Under the pieces are notes generated by a model, which worked only from the letters and a program-made list of their open reading frames with translations, did not search any database and was not told the DNA's origin. The position numbers and the translations under genes were made by a program. Below are positions 34,935 through 44,221 of a stretch of DNA of 64,000 nucleotides, piece by piece. This DNA comes from Alteromonas marina. GTDB taxonomy: Bacteria > Pseudomonadota > Gammaproteobacteria > Enterobacterales > Alteromonadaceae. Every line of letters starts with the position of its first letter. The first letter of the stretch is position 1. The stretch is taken from NCBI RefSeq assembly GCF_000808575.1, contig NZ_JWLW01000012.1, positions 248,001 to 312,000 of the forward strand. Direction: 5' to 3'.

Positions 34935-35852
34935 ATGGACGCCATAATAACACTTAGTCAGCTCTACCCTGCTGTATTTTATTCTCTTGTTTTCTTTGTA
35001 AGCTTAATGGTGGGCAGCTTCCTAAACGTAGTGATTTACCGCCTGCCTATTATGATGGAGCGCAGTTGGCAACATGAGTATGAAAGCTATTTTAATGATG
35101 GCGCAAGTGGCGGTGAAAATGACGGCGCCACTATCTCTACTGATAACAATCCAACCGCACCCGTCGAAACATTCAACCTTGTAAAGCCAGACAGTACATG
35201 CCCTAGCTGCGGCCACAAAATTCGCGCATGGGAAAATATTCCTGTAATTAGCTACCTGTTTCTTAAGGGTAAATGCGCTAATTGCAAAGTTGGAATATCA
35301 GTGCGTTATCCGCTTGTTGAGCTGTTTACGGCCATAGCCTGTACCTTCGCCGCGTATCAGTTTGGCGTTACGTCTCAAGCACTGTGGGCCGTAGTTTTCA
35401 CCTATGTACTTGTTGCGCTGCTGTTTATCGACTTAGATAAAATGCTGCTCCCCGACCAGTTAACACTGCCTCTGCTGTGGCTAGGCTTACTGCTAAGTAC
35501 ACAAGACATATTTGTTGGCACGACAGATGCCATTGTCGGTGCAGCGGCCGGCTATTTAAGTTTATGGTCTGTTTACTGGCTATTTAAGTTAGTAACAGGC
35601 AAGGAAGGCATGGGCTATGGCGATTTTAAACTGCTCGCCGCGCTTGGCGCATTTACTGGATGGCAAGGGCTACCTGTCATTATTTTGTTGTCTTCATTTG
35701 TGGGTGCTATTGCAGGCATACTTATTATGGTTATTCAAAATAAGGGCAAGTCGTTAGCTATTCCTTTTGGGCCCTATTTGGCAGTGGCGGGTTGGCTGAC
35801 GCTGCTTTACAAAAAAGAAATCATTACTGCCTATCTTAATGCAGTGCTCTAA
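34935..35852 (+). CDS. pilD: Prepilin peptidase and N-methyltransferase
   Basis: 305-residue polytopic inner-membrane aspartic protease (A24) that cleaves and methylates type IV prepilins and type II secretion pseudopilins. N-terminal segment VGSFLNVVIYRLP, two zinc-binding CxxC pairs (C89/C92 and C114/C117), PLVELFTA, and catalytic Asp regions FIDLDKMLLPD (about 164-174) and GYGDFK (D230). A Gly/Asn/Asp-rich insertion sits at about residues 54-78, before the first CxxC. Last pil gene, 18 bases before coaE. Confidence 0.95.
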   Translation: MDAIITLSQLYPAVFYSLVFFVSLMVGSFLNVVIYRLPIMMERSWQHEYESYFNDGASGGENDGATISTDNNPTAPVETFNLVKPDSTCPSCGHKIRAWENIPVISYLFLKGKCANCKVGISVRYPLVELFTAIACTFAAYQFGVTSQALWAVVFTYVLVALLFIDLDKMLLPDQLTLPLLWLGLLLSTQDIFVGTTDAIVGAAAGYLSLWSVYWLFKLVTGKEGMGYGDFKLLAALGAFTGWQGLPVIILLSSFVGAIAGILIMVIQNKGKSLAIPFGPYLAVAGWLTLLYKKEIITAYLNAVL

Positions 35853-35870
35853 CTAAAAGGCGTAACGATT

Positions 35871-36488
35871 ATGGATAAACAACAGACGTTCGTAGTGGGC
35901 CTTACAGGCGGTATAGGCAGTGGTAAATCGGCTGCTACGGCCATTTTTGAAAAACACGGTATTGATATTGTTGATGCTGACGAAGTCGCACGGGATGTGG
36001 TTAAGGTAGGTTCAGAAGGCTTACAGCAAATAGCCGCGCATTTTGGTGAAACAATTTTGCTTGAAGATGGAAGCCTTAATCGAGCAGCTCTTCGCGAAAA
36101 GGTATTTGCCGCCGAAGAAGAAAAAATTTGGTTGAACAGCCTGCTGCACCCGCTTATTCGCTCTCGTATGCAGCAGCTTATTAGTGAGTCTACCTCATCC
36201 TATTGCATCTTGTCTGTGCCCTTACTTGTTGAAAATAAACTGACCGAAATGTGTAACCATGTGGTGGTGGTGGATTGCCCAGAAGCAATGCAGCTTGAAC
36301 GAGCGTTAAAACGGGACGGCAGCACAGAGCAAACCATAAAAAGTATCATGGCTTCACAGGCTTCACGTAAAGAACGTATTGATGCGGCAAATGACGTACT
36401 GGATAACAGCACAACGCTAGACGCGCTTGCCAGTCAAGTGTCAACGCTACACCAGAAACTGCTAAGCCTTGCTTCAACACAATCATAG
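35871..36488 (+). CDS. coaE: Dephospho-CoA kinase
   Basis: Last step of coenzyme A synthesis: phosphorylates the 3'-OH of dephospho-CoA. 205 residues. P-loop GLTGGIGSGKS at about 10-20, the VDADEVARDVV segment near 34-44, LHPLIRSRM near 97-105 and the VPLLVENKL segment. Conserved partner of pilD and zapD in gammaproteobacteria. Confidence 0.96.
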   Translation: MDKQQTFVVGLTGGIGSGKSAATAIFEKHGIDIVDADEVARDVVKVGSEGLQQIAAHFGETILLEDGSLNRAALREKVFAAEEEKIWLNSLLHPLIRSRMQQLISESTSSYCILSVPLLVENKLTEMCNHVVVVDCPEAMQLERALKRDGSTEQTIKSIMASQASRKERIDAANDVLDNSTTLDALASQVSTLHQKLLSLASTQS

Positions 36489-36489
36489 A

Positions 36490-36511
36490 CGGTTTGCAGA
36501 ATAGCAAACCG
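36490..36511 (+). terminator. Hairpin after coaE
   Basis: Perfect 8-bp stem CGGTTTGC/GCAAACCG with a six-base loop directly after the coaE stop. No T-run follows (CTTCTACC), so termination may be weak or Rho-aided. Confidence 0.55.
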
Positions 36512-36814
36512 CTTCTACCTCTACTTCTCATATCTACCGTTACTGTCTGTCTTTTCTACTTCACTCTTCTGTGTCCCTTCTGTGTCCCTTTGGGTCCTTA
36601 CCTTCCTTTTCTTAGACTCTCTTTTCTTATAACAAGGTGCTTTCAGTAAACAGAGCTACTTTTTGAAACTTTTTTGACCAATTAGCGTCAAACTAAGCAT
36701 TTGTCGAACAAGTAGACTTGGCTTAAATGCCTTGATGCTTTAGGCTTGCTGTTATTCGCCGCATTACAACTTCGTAGTGCAGTTTCTCTAAGTCTATGTG
36801 TTTTAAGAGGTTCC
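36512..36814. other. coaE-zapD intergenic region
   Basis: About 300 bases. Contains a short tandem direct repeat around 36565-36596 (unit TTCTGTGTCCC, two copies) in a pyrimidine-rich stretch. No further gene seen; a zapD promoter is expected. Confidence 0.5.
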
Positions 36815-37567
36815 ATGGGTAGCGCTGTATTCGAGTTTCCACTAAAGGAAAAAGTACGTAACTATTTACGTGTTGAGCAGCTGCTTGGGCAACTTAAAAT
36901 TACGGCTAAATCAGAACATACTCATCTTCAGCTGGTTTTCTTTGAACAACTTTTTGAACTACTCGATCTCATTGAAAGACTGGATCTTCGTTCAGATTTA
37001 ACCAAAGACCTCGAAGCCCACGAAAAGAATCTCGTGTACTGGTCAAAACATCCTAAAATAGACAGTACGGCGCTAGAGCAAGCGCTAAAAACGGTGCTTA
37101 CCCTAAAGCAAAAGCTAAAAACAGACCGCCGCTTTGGTAGCACGCTAAAAGAGGACAAACTTTTAAGCGCCATAAGACAACGGTTTGCCATACCCGGCGG
37201 CGCATGCAGCTTTGACCTTCCTAATTTGCACTTTTGGTTACAACAGCCGCTTGAACAGCGTCAATCTGAAATTGAACAGTGGTTAGAGACTTTAGGGCTT
37301 CTTGACGATGCAATTGCGGTTAGCCTGTCGTTTATCCGCGAGCGAGGTCAGTTTGTAAATGTGGTGGCCGAGAACGGCTTTTACCAAGGCGCAGCGGAAG
37401 ATAAAAACGAACTGATACGCATAAATTGTAGTGTAGATGATGGCTACTACCCAACCTTAAGTGGCAACAAATATCGTTACGCACTGCGCTTTATGTTGTT
37501 TTCCCCACAAGAAGGCCAAAATAGCGCAGTAGAAAACGATATTCAGTTTCGTTTAGCAGCCTGTTAA
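36815..37567 (+). CDS. zapD: Cell division protein ZapD
   Basis: Cytoplasmic FtsZ-bundling factor. 250 residues from the ATG at 36815 (GAGG five bases upstream; E. coli 247). Begins VFEFPLKEKVRNYLRVE, the standard N-terminus, and includes PGGACSFDLPNLHFWLQQP near 130-150. Helical N-terminal and beta C-terminal domains. Its position coaE-zapD-yacG is the conserved order. Confidence 0.95.
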   Translation: MGSAVFEFPLKEKVRNYLRVEQLLGQLKITAKSEHTHLQLVFFEQLFELLDLIERLDLRSDLTKDLEAHEKNLVYWSKHPKIDSTALEQALKTVLTLKQKLKTDRRFGSTLKEDKLLSAIRQRFAIPGGACSFDLPNLHFWLQQPLEQRQSEIEQWLETLGLLDDAIAVSLSFIRERGQFVNVVAENGFYQGAAEDKNELIRINCSVDDGYYPTLSGNKYRYALRFMLFSPQEGQNSAVENDIQFRLAAC

Positions 37568-37654
37568 ACTTCAATTCTATTCATTATTTCTCGTCTTAGG
37601 TACAGTTAACTTTCCTAATTGGTGCCGTTAAGACGTATTTCACTGGAGTCTATT

Positions 37655-37882
37655 ATGGAAGTGAAATGCCCGATTTGTGCCAAACAGGTTGTTTGGGCAC
37701 CTACTAGCGAGTATCGCCCTTTTTGCAGCAAGAAATGTCAGCTTATCGATTTAGGTGAATGGGCTGCAGAAGACAGAAAAATTGCCGGCAAGCCTGCAGA
37801 GGACGCCACGCCAAAACATATAGATGTAGAAGAAATCGAGGCTATGTTGGCACAGCAGTCTGATGACTTTTTTAAACACTAA
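37655..37882 (+). CDS. yacG: DNA gyrase inhibitor YacG
   Basis: 75 residues from the ATG at 37655 (GGAG eight bases upstream). Zinc-binding cysteines in [10 protein letters not shown] and [15 protein letters not shown], the full family signature. Known to bind GyrB and inhibit gyrase in E. coli. In related genomes the next gene is often mutT; here the chemosensory operon and an aspartoacylase-family gene separate the two. Confidence 0.93.
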   Translation: MEVKCPICAKQVVWAPTSEYRPFCSKKCQLIDLGEWAAEDRKIAGKPAEDATPKHIDVEEIEAMLAQQSDDFFKH

Positions 37883-37922
37883 ATTTGTAGTCGCATTTTC
37901 ATAATAGTAAAAAGGAATAGTA

Positions 37923-38795
37923 ATGTTTAACTCTATCGCGCTTGTTGGTGGCACTCATGGCAATGAAACTAGTGGTATTCAGCTTATTCGAAACTGGCAG
38001 CAATTTGGGCTACCTTCGCGATTTAATGAGCTAAATATTTCGTTGAACATTGCCAATGAAGCGGCCCTTAATGCGAACGTGCGCTTTGTAGAAGAAGACT
38101 TGAACAGGCAGTTTACTTTTGATCGTTTAGCCAGTAATAACCTGGCCAAAGAGGCAGTACTTGCCAAAACGTTGAATGAAAAATTTGGCCCAAAGGGCAA
38201 CTCAAATACCGATTTTGTTATTGATATTCACAATACCACCAGCGAAATGGGCGCTACGCTAATTATTTTAGAAGCGGATGAGTTTCACATTCAGCTAGCA
38301 CGGTTCGTTAAGCAACAAATGCCTGAGGCAAATATTTTGGTGGAAGATGAAAAGCCTTATCTTGAGCATGGTTATTTGTGTACCACAGGTAAGAGAGGCG
38401 TAATGATTGAAGTGGGTGGTCAGCCACAGGGAGTGTTAAGAGAAGATGTTTACCTTTTAACGCAAACCATGGCCGAGGCCATTTTAGATTTTTGTGTTGC
38501 TTATAATAATCAAGAGATAAAAACAGGCGCATTGCCAGCGTGTGAAGCGTTTCGCTTGGGTGAAAACGTCGGCTTTCCTTTAAATAGAGATGGCGCACGT
38601 ACCGCAATGATTCACCACTCATTGCAAGACAATGATTTTAAGCCGTTGCTACCAGGTTCTCCCATGTTTAGAACCTTTGATGGAAAAGATATCCCGTGGG
38701 ATGGGGAAAAGGAAACCTACCCGCATTTTATAAATGAAGCGGCGTACTTTAAGCTGGACGTTGCGTTTGCTACGTCTGAGCGTATTACCCTTTAG
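37923..38795 (+). CDS. Aspartoacylase/AstE-family zinc hydrolase
   Basis: 290 residues. Family zinc site: H12 and E15 in GGTHGNE, H103 in DIHNTT; substrate Arg in DLNRQF (R62); catalytic Glu E163 in MIEVGGQPQG. This pattern follows mammalian aspartoacylase (ACY2), which splits N-acetylaspartate, more closely than succinylglutamate desuccinylase. The actual N-acyl substrate is not known. It follows yacG after 40 bases and ends in a terminator; no amino-acid pathway genes lie nearby. Confidence 0.85.
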   Translation: MFNSIALVGGTHGNETSGIQLIRNWQQFGLPSRFNELNISLNIANEAALNANVRFVEEDLNRQFTFDRLASNNLAKEAVLAKTLNEKFGPKGNSNTDFVIDIHNTTSEMGATLIILEADEFHIQLARFVKQQMPEANILVEDEKPYLEHGYLCTTGKRGVMIEVGGQPQGVLREDVYLLTQTMAEAILDFCVAYNNQEIKTGALPACEAFRLGENVGFPLNRDGARTAMIHHSLQDNDFKPLLPGSPMFRTFDGKDIPWDGEKETYPHFINEAAYFKLDVAFATSERITL

Positions 38796-38891
38796 GCAAT
38801 ACAAGTTGGTTTCCTGCAACTTTCAAACGTTAATGCCGAAACCAACTGACGATAACACAAAAACGCTCAACCGCTTAAAGCGTTTAATAGT

Positions 38892-38922
38892 AAATGCCGG
38901 TCAGAAACCAAGCGGCATTTTT
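38892..38922 (+). terminator. Terminator after the aspartoacylase-family gene
   Basis: Stem AAATGCCG (38892-38899) with CGGCATTT (38913-38920), 13-base loop and following Ts. It separates the plus-strand block from the convergent chemosensory operon. Confidence 0.8.
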
Positions 38923-39013
38923 GTTGCAGGTAGGCTCTCTCGCAGGCCTGCCTGAGTTTCACGGCCCGCTCACTTAAAGTAATGAACATAGGCAGCGCCT
39001 GAGTCAGAGTATG

Positions 39014-40303
39014 TTAAAAAAGCTCTATCTTGGGCTCTCGCGCCTCTTCAAACTCATTTCTTTCTTCCGGCGATGATTCATTAATATCGAAATGAATTTT
39101 ACGCTGGTCTTCCATTACATACTTTTCAAACATTTCTTTGGTGCTCAAGTTAAACGACTCATCAAAATGCTCTCTATTATTAATGTATGACGAAAACTGC
39201 CCAAATAAACTTACAATAGCGTCTTGCTCTAATTTCACATGTTCGGTGCGCTGGCGAATAATATCTTGGAACTGAATTTTCGCGATAGCTCCGCTTACTT
39301 TAAATGCGACCTCTGTTGCACTTTGCGAGAAGCATGCCAGCATCTCGGGGTTAAGTTCTTCTAGTACACGATAGTGTTTCGTTATGTTTTCTAACGACTC
39401 AGAAAACCCAGTTAACAATTCACACGTGTCGTTCGCACGTGTTGAATTCAGCATTTTTTCACCTTGAACATGCGCAGCGTCCAGCGCTGATTTAATGCCC
39501 GACTCTATTTTTTCAGCCGCTTCTGAAGACTGTGACGATAAAATACGTACCTGTTCAGCTACTACAGCAAACCCACGACCGTATTCGCCAGCACGCGCTG
39601 CTTCAATTGCCGCATTGAGCGCTAACAAGTTAGTTTGGGACGCAATATTTTTCACCAGTTCGGTAAGCTCTTTAAGATTCTCAACCTCACGCATTACCCC
39701 TTGAATGGCTTCAGTATCTGAAATTTGTTGCGCTCGCTGCGTGCTGATCATTTCTTTTATATTGGAGAGGCGTTGAGCTGCAATTTCAAATTCATCAGCA
39801 CTTTTTTCTTTGCAGCTTATGGCGTTTTTCTGACCTAATTCAACATTATCTATACTGTCTTGAATGCTGCTTTCAATTTCATACAGCGCTTTCATAAGCT
39901 CCATTGAAGCGTCTTCGGTAATAGCGCTTATGCCGTCCATTTGCCCTTTGAGGATGGCTACGTATTCACTGACTTGAGTATGTGTTTCGTTGAGCTGCTC
40001 AGACGTTTCCTGTAAATAACTCTCCTGTTTACTCAGGCTAACGTTGAATACGTTTGTTTGCCTATGCGAATACCACGTAATAAAACTCAAGAAACCCAGA
40101 ATTGTGGCAACAGTACCTGCTTGCCCATTTAATAGTTGTGGCGATACGTTCAGGGAAACTACCATTCCCAATGTAGACACACTAATCAAACCGCTCCAAA
40201 GTAAAAGTGATTCCTGAACGTTTTTCATCTTATCCTTAAGCACTTTAAACTTCTCAGCGAGTATCAACTCATAATACTGCTTTGCTTTTTCAAGTACTTT
40301 CAT
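39014..40303 (-). CDS. Short membrane chemoreceptor without sensor domain, with CheZ-like motif
   Basis: 429 residues. Two close membrane segments (about 34-52 and 64-78) separated by only about 11 residues, so almost nothing faces the periplasm. The signalling tip is canonical (about 218-245, [20 protein letters not shown]). The helices beyond the tip end in [14 protein letters not shown], where D347 and Q351 form the D-x3-Q spacing of the CheZ phosphatase active site (QDLTGQ in E. coli). A polar, acidic tail of about 45 residues follows. Last gene of the chemosensory operon, nine bases after the small response regulator. Phosphatase activity is inference. Confidence 0.87.
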   Translation of the reverse strand: MKVLEKAKQYYELILAEKFKVLKDKMKNVQESLLLWSGLISVSTLGMVVSLNVSPQLLNGQAGTVATILGFLSFITWYSHRQTNVFNVSLSKQESYLQETSEQLNETHTQVSEYVAILKGQMDGISAITEDASMELMKALYEIESSIQDSIDNVELGQKNAISCKEKSADEFEIAAQRLSNIKEMISTQRAQQISDTEAIQGVMREVENLKELTELVKNIASQTNLLALNAAIEAARAGEYGRGFAVVAEQVRILSSQSSEAAEKIESGIKSALDAAHVQGEKMLNSTRANDTCELLTGFSESLENITKHYRVLEELNPEMLACFSQSATEVAFKVSGAIAKIQFQDIIRQRTEHVKLEQDAIVSLFGQFSSYINNREHFDESFNLSTKEMFEKYVMEDQRKIHFDINESSPEERNEFEEAREPKIELF

Positions 40304-40312
40304 GTTTTTACC

Positions 40313-40681
40313 TTATGCAGTTGGGACCAACTGCTTTACTACACCTAACAATTGCTCTGGCTCGACGGGTTTAACAAGCCAGCCTGTAGCACCTGCAGCT
40401 TTCGCTTCTTCTCGGCGACTTTGCTGCGATTCCGTAGTTAACATCAACATGGGGGTAAACCTAAATTTGGATTGCTGCTTTAATGTTTTTATTAGCTCGA
40501 TACCATTCATACCTGGCATATTTAGGTCAGTAATAATCAACTTGGGCGATATTGATTCAAGCGCGGTCATAGCCGCTTCAGCACTCTCTGACTTTGTTAC
40601 CGTATAGCCTGCCCGCTTTAATAGCATTTCCATGCTCATCAGCATTGTTGCTGAATCATCTACTAAGTGTATTGCGCTCAT
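40313..40681 (-). CDS. CheY-like single-domain response regulator (second copy)
   Basis: 122-residue receiver domain only. Acidic pair DD8-9, phospho-acceptor D52 in IITDLNMPGMNG, Thr in LTTES and Lys in LVKPV. It overlaps the ParA gene by four bases (ATGA) and precedes the short receptor. Either a second output of the operon CheA or a phosphate sink. Confidence 0.92.
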   Translation of the reverse strand: MSAIHLVDDSATMLMSMEMLLKRAGYTVTKSESAEAAMTALESISPKLIITDLNMPGMNGIELIKTLKQQSKFRFTPMLMLTTESQQSRREEAKAAGATGWLVKPVEPEQLLGVVKQLVPTA

Positions 40682-41433
40682 TGCATTACCTCTTGTTTAT
40701 AGCCAATTAACTGTTTACACAATTCAGTATAGTCCCGCGCTCCTCGACTGTGAGGCGCATAGGCAAATACTGGCTTATTTTTTGCGAATGCTTCGGCTAA
40801 TGTTATGTTTTTATGTATTGGGTTAAGCACTTTGTTTCGGCCATAGCGGCCATACCAGTTGCTTAATTCTTGGCGGTGTAACTTTAAGTTTTGCTCTACC
40901 ATTACCGGCAAAATGGTTAAGCTTGTCGCTCTAAACTTGCGCTCTACCATGGCCTTACGACAAGCATTTAACAGTTTTTGAACACCGTCGCTTGCAAGTG
41001 GCATTGGCGTAGCAGGTATTATGATATCCGTAGCGGCGGACAGTGCTGCCATTAGCTGTGAGCTTAACGTTGGCGGTGTGTCGATAATAACGATATCAAA
41101 ATACGTTGATACTTGGTCGCTATCGCACCACAGACGGATAGCGTCTAACGCAATATCGTCGTTGGTGTTTGCGCGTGTAGTGTCGACATTGGTGGCATAT
41201 ATTTTTTCACTACATTTAACAATTGACGTGAAAAAGCCTTTGAGTGGCATGGTAGTAATGACGTTTTGCGACTCAGTGCCAAGGGCCGTCAAGCCTTGCA
41301 TTACGTGACCTTGATTATCTAAATCCAGAACTAAAACACGGTTGCCATGTTGCGCCAAACCAAAAGCAAGGTTGACCACTGTAGTAGTCTTTGCGGTCCC
41401 GCCTTTGCGATTTGCAACCGTGATCACTCTCAT
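40678..41433 (-). CDS. ParA/MinD-family ATPase in chemosensory operon
   Basis: 251 residues. Deviant Walker A KGGTAKTT at residues 10-17, with both the signature Lys (K10) and the P-loop Lys (K15), but Ala14 where ParA usually has Gly. Walker A' / switch DLDNQG (about 36-41) and Walker B VIIDTPPT (about 117-124) are present. There is no ParB next to it. ParA-family proteins in chemotaxis operons (ParC in Vibrio, PpfA in Rhodobacter) position chemosensory arrays, and that is the likely role here. Four-base overlaps with both neighbours. Confidence 0.93.
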   Translation of the reverse strand: MRVITVANRKGGTAKTTTVVNLAFGLAQHGNRVLVLDLDNQGHVMQGLTALGTESQNVITTMPLKGFFTSIVKCSEKIYATNVDTTRANTNDDIALDAIRLWCDSDQVSTYFDIVIIDTPPTLSSQLMAALSAATDIIIPATPMPLASDGVQKLLNACRKAMVERKFRATSLTILPVMVEQNLKLHRQELSNWYGRYGRNKVLNPIHKNITLAEAFAKNKPVFAYAPHSRGARDYTELCKQLIGYKQEVMQ

Positions 41434-41687
41434 TCACACCACACTTTATTGTTGTCTGATTGAAGCATTTCTACTATCCAATATAGTTCTGACGATTCAG
41501 GCTGTACACTAACCTTTGGTCGTAAGCACAGTAGCACTTGGAAAACCGCAGTATGTGCCGTTGTTAACGTCTTCAAGTTCAACTGTCGCGAGGCATCCTC
41601 TGTCAGCCAACTAAATAAGGTTTCAGCCTCTTCAATTTCACAATGCCCGGTAAGCACTGCTACTTTTTTCTTGTACGTTACAGGCAT
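41430..41687 (-). CDS. Small STAS-like protein in chemosensory operon
   Basis: 85 residues. AGGAGG lies 10 bases before the ATG, and the frame overlaps cheA (10 bases) and the ParA gene (4 bases), so it is a real gene. The segment TAHTAVFQVLLCLRP near residues 42-56 resembles the switch helix of short STAS proteins found in chemotaxis operons, but similarity is weak. The role is unknown; an anti-anti-sigma-like switch or an adaptor between CheA and the ATPase is possible. Confidence 0.75.
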   Translation of the reverse strand: MPVTYKKKVAVLTGHCEIEEAETLFSWLTEDASRQLNLKTLTTAHTAVFQVLLCLRPKVSVQPESSELYWIVEMLQSDNNKVWCE

Positions 41688-44221
41688 GTGGATAAAACCT
41701 CCTGCACATTAATTATGAGTAATACCCTTCCATCTCCAAGCAATGCTGTACCAGAGAAATGGGAGTAGCCAGCAAGGACGCCTTCAAGTGGTTTCTGAAT
41801 AACGTCAATACCTTCATGAAACTTATCAATAATAAGCCCAAACTCGCCCTGCGGCGTTGACACCACTAATATCGAGTGTTCCTCTTTACCGCCGTCAGGC
41901 TCGAACCCGAGCGCATCTCGCAAATTACAAAGCGGTATTAATTTATCCCGTATCACCAGCACGTTTTCATTGCGAATTCGCTGAATGTCCTGTGTAGGAA
42001 CTTTCACTGTCTCTACTACCGCATCCATACTTACGCCAAACATTTGGTCGTTTACTTCAAACATCATGACGCGATTCACTGACATTGTCTGAGGAAGAAG
42101 CAGCTTGAACGTAGAGCCTACGCCAACCTCACTCTGCATTTCTATAGTACCGCCAGCTTGACTTACCATGGTTTTTACTGCATCCATGCCCACCCCACGG
42201 CCGGACAAATCCGACACTTGTTCACTGGTAGAAAACCCTGCGGCGAAAATCAGCTGAAGTGCCTCGTTATCGTCTATGCTCTCAAGCTGAGACTCTGTTA
42301 TTACGCCTTTCTGAAAAGCGAGAAGCTTAATTTTATGGGGGTCAATGCCCTTGCCATCGTCACGTATTTCAATAATGACACTGTCATCAAGGGGAGTAGC
42401 GATTAAATCAATACGCCCAGTTTCTGGCTTGCCCGCCTCTATTCTGTCTTCGGGCGATTCAATACCATGATCAATGCTATTGCGCAGTAGATGAATGAGA
42501 GGCTCAGATAACGACTCAATTAAATTTTTATCGAACTCGGTGTCTTCACCCTGCATACAAAGTTCGATTTTCTTGTCGAGTTTTCTCGATAAATCTCTGA
42601 CCAACCTTGGATAGCGCTGAAAAACATGAGAAACCGGCACCATTCGTATCTGCAGTACTGCGCTTTGTAATGATTCCGTTAAACGGTTAACAATTGAAAA
42701 ATGCGCTTTTATCTGTTTGCTCAGCCTTTTACTTCCACCTTCTTCCTCAGCTTGCTTTGCCAAGTAAGGAAGTGAATTTTTTGCAACCGTTAGCTCGCCT
42801 ACTATGTCCATTAAATAGTCAATTTTGCTTTGATCGACTTTGAGCATCTTGACGGCTTGTCGTTCAGCTTTAGCCGGTTGAGAAGCCTCTTCTTCTGCTG
42901 TCTGCGTCTCTGATTCGTTTGTTGCGTTGGTGGTTTCAACAACATCCTGTATTTCAGGTATGTCGTTTTGCACGTCTTCTAACGCCGCATTAATTGCACT
43001 TATTAGTTCTGCTTCATTACTGAATGTTTGCTTTAATACATTGCCAACAAGTATGGAAATTGAGGGAAACATAAACTCTGCGCTATAGCCTTCAGAGCTC
43101 ATCAGTGCTAATTGTTGCGTTAATAACTCTTTTTCATGTGGTAACAAGCCCTCTTTACTATGCTCATCAGCACCGCTGGCTGGAGCGTCCGCAGAGTCAT
43201 CTGGGCCGCCGACCTGTTTGTGGTCATCCAAAAACGTAAGATCGATATCAGATGATAAAAATGACAACACCGCTTTTATTGGCATAGCGTGTGTTTGCGA
43301 CGCTACCAAAAGCCCAGCGGTCGACTGCAGCGTATTGGTATCACCAGTCTCACGAGCCGTTTTTAAAGCGTCATTTAGCGCTTCATCATTAAGCTGCGCT
43401 ACGCTGTCGAGGATCTTGTCTTTACAGCGATATTTAAGCGCCTGCTGAGTAAGCTTATGTAGTGTATACTGGCCTTCATAGTAGGCCATATGCGTCACAA
43501 CGGCGTCTTCGCTCGCCTCGCCAAGGGCCGTTATTTTTAAGACACATTGATAAACATCTGCATCGGCGGCCATCGCGGGCGCGTTAATTTCGAAAGCGCG
43601 TAAACCCGGCAGCGCCAGTGCAACATTCACCGGGTCCTCACCGCGAAAAAAGCAACCTTCATCAGGCGTATATTCAATCACATACAGATCCGATGACGCG
43701 CTTTTAGACAATAACGCAATATCCGCATTGACATCGAACGCATCAAGCGCAGAAGCTACTGAATCAACGATTTCGTTGGTGCTGCTATTAGCCTGAGCGG
43801 CAGGTGTTTGTTCAGTGGTATTGGCACCAGCTTGAGACGGGTCAATGAAGGCTCTAAGCTGCGCACCTAAATCGGTAGAGATGGGTTGCCATTCAGCAAG
43901 ATTTTGAGTTCCGTTTTCCAGCTCATCAAACCACATAGATATTTGATCTAATGCCTCAAGAAGCAGATCACCAATCTCGTCGTTGTAATCAACCTCTTTC
44001 GCTCGCACGCTGTCTAGCAAGTCTTCCGCAGCATGAGCCAAACGGGTTAGTGGTTTTATATCAAATAAGTCTGACGAACCCTTGATCGTGTGTAAATCTC
44101 TGAAGATTTTGTCCACTTTGTCCGATGATGGGCCAGAAGCCTGGATCTCAATAAGCTCTTGGCTTGCAGACTCGAGGTTCTCGCGAGACTCACCGATAAA
44201 TACGTCGAGTAGTTCACTCAT
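41678..44221 (-). CDS. cheA: Chemotaxis histidine kinase CheA
   Basis: 847 residues, longer than E. coli CheA (654). N-terminal Hpt domain with phospho-His H44 in DLHTIKGSS. Residues 150-300 form a non-standard domain (starting YVIEYTPDEGCFFRGEDP) in place of a classical CheY-binding P2, followed by an acidic linker (about 330-450). Then the P3 dimer helix (from about 455, MLKVDQSKIDYLMDIVGEL), the P4 ATPase with HLLRNSIDHGIE, DDGKGI and GRGVGMDAV, and the P5 CheW-like domain at the C-terminus. Shares one base with the cheY stop (TAATG). Confidence 0.96.
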   Translation of the reverse strand: MSELLDVFIGESRENLESASQELIEIQASGPSSDKVDKIFRDLHTIKGSSDLFDIKPLTRLAHAAEDLLDSVRAKEVDYNDEIGDLLLEALDQISMWFDELENGTQNLAEWQPISTDLGAQLRAFIDPSQAGANTTEQTPAAQANSSTNEIVDSVASALDAFDVNADIALLSKSASSDLYVIEYTPDEGCFFRGEDPVNVALALPGLRAFEINAPAMAADADVYQCVLKITALGEASEDAVVTHMAYYEGQYTLHKLTQQALKYRCKDKILDSVAQLNDEALNDALKTARETGDTNTLQSTAGLLVASQTHAMPIKAVLSFLSSDIDLTFLDDHKQVGGPDDSADAPASGADEHSKEGLLPHEKELLTQQLALMSSEGYSAEFMFPSISILVGNVLKQTFSNEAELISAINAALEDVQNDIPEIQDVVETTNATNESETQTAEEEASQPAKAERQAVKMLKVDQSKIDYLMDIVGELTVAKNSLPYLAKQAEEEGGSKRLSKQIKAHFSIVNRLTESLQSAVLQIRMVPVSHVFQRYPRLVRDLSRKLDKKIELCMQGEDTEFDKNLIESLSEPLIHLLRNSIDHGIESPEDRIEAGKPETGRIDLIATPLDDSVIIEIRDDGKGIDPHKIKLLAFQKGVITESQLESIDDNEALQLIFAAGFSTSEQVSDLSGRGVGMDAVKTMVSQAGGTIEMQSEVGVGSTFKLLLPQTMSVNRVMMFEVNDQMFGVSMDAVVETVKVPTQDIQRIRNENVLVIRDKLIPLCNLRDALGFEPDGGKEEHSILVVSTPQGEFGLIIDKFHEGIDVIQKPLEGVLAGYSHFSGTALLGDGRVLLIINVQEVLSTCL

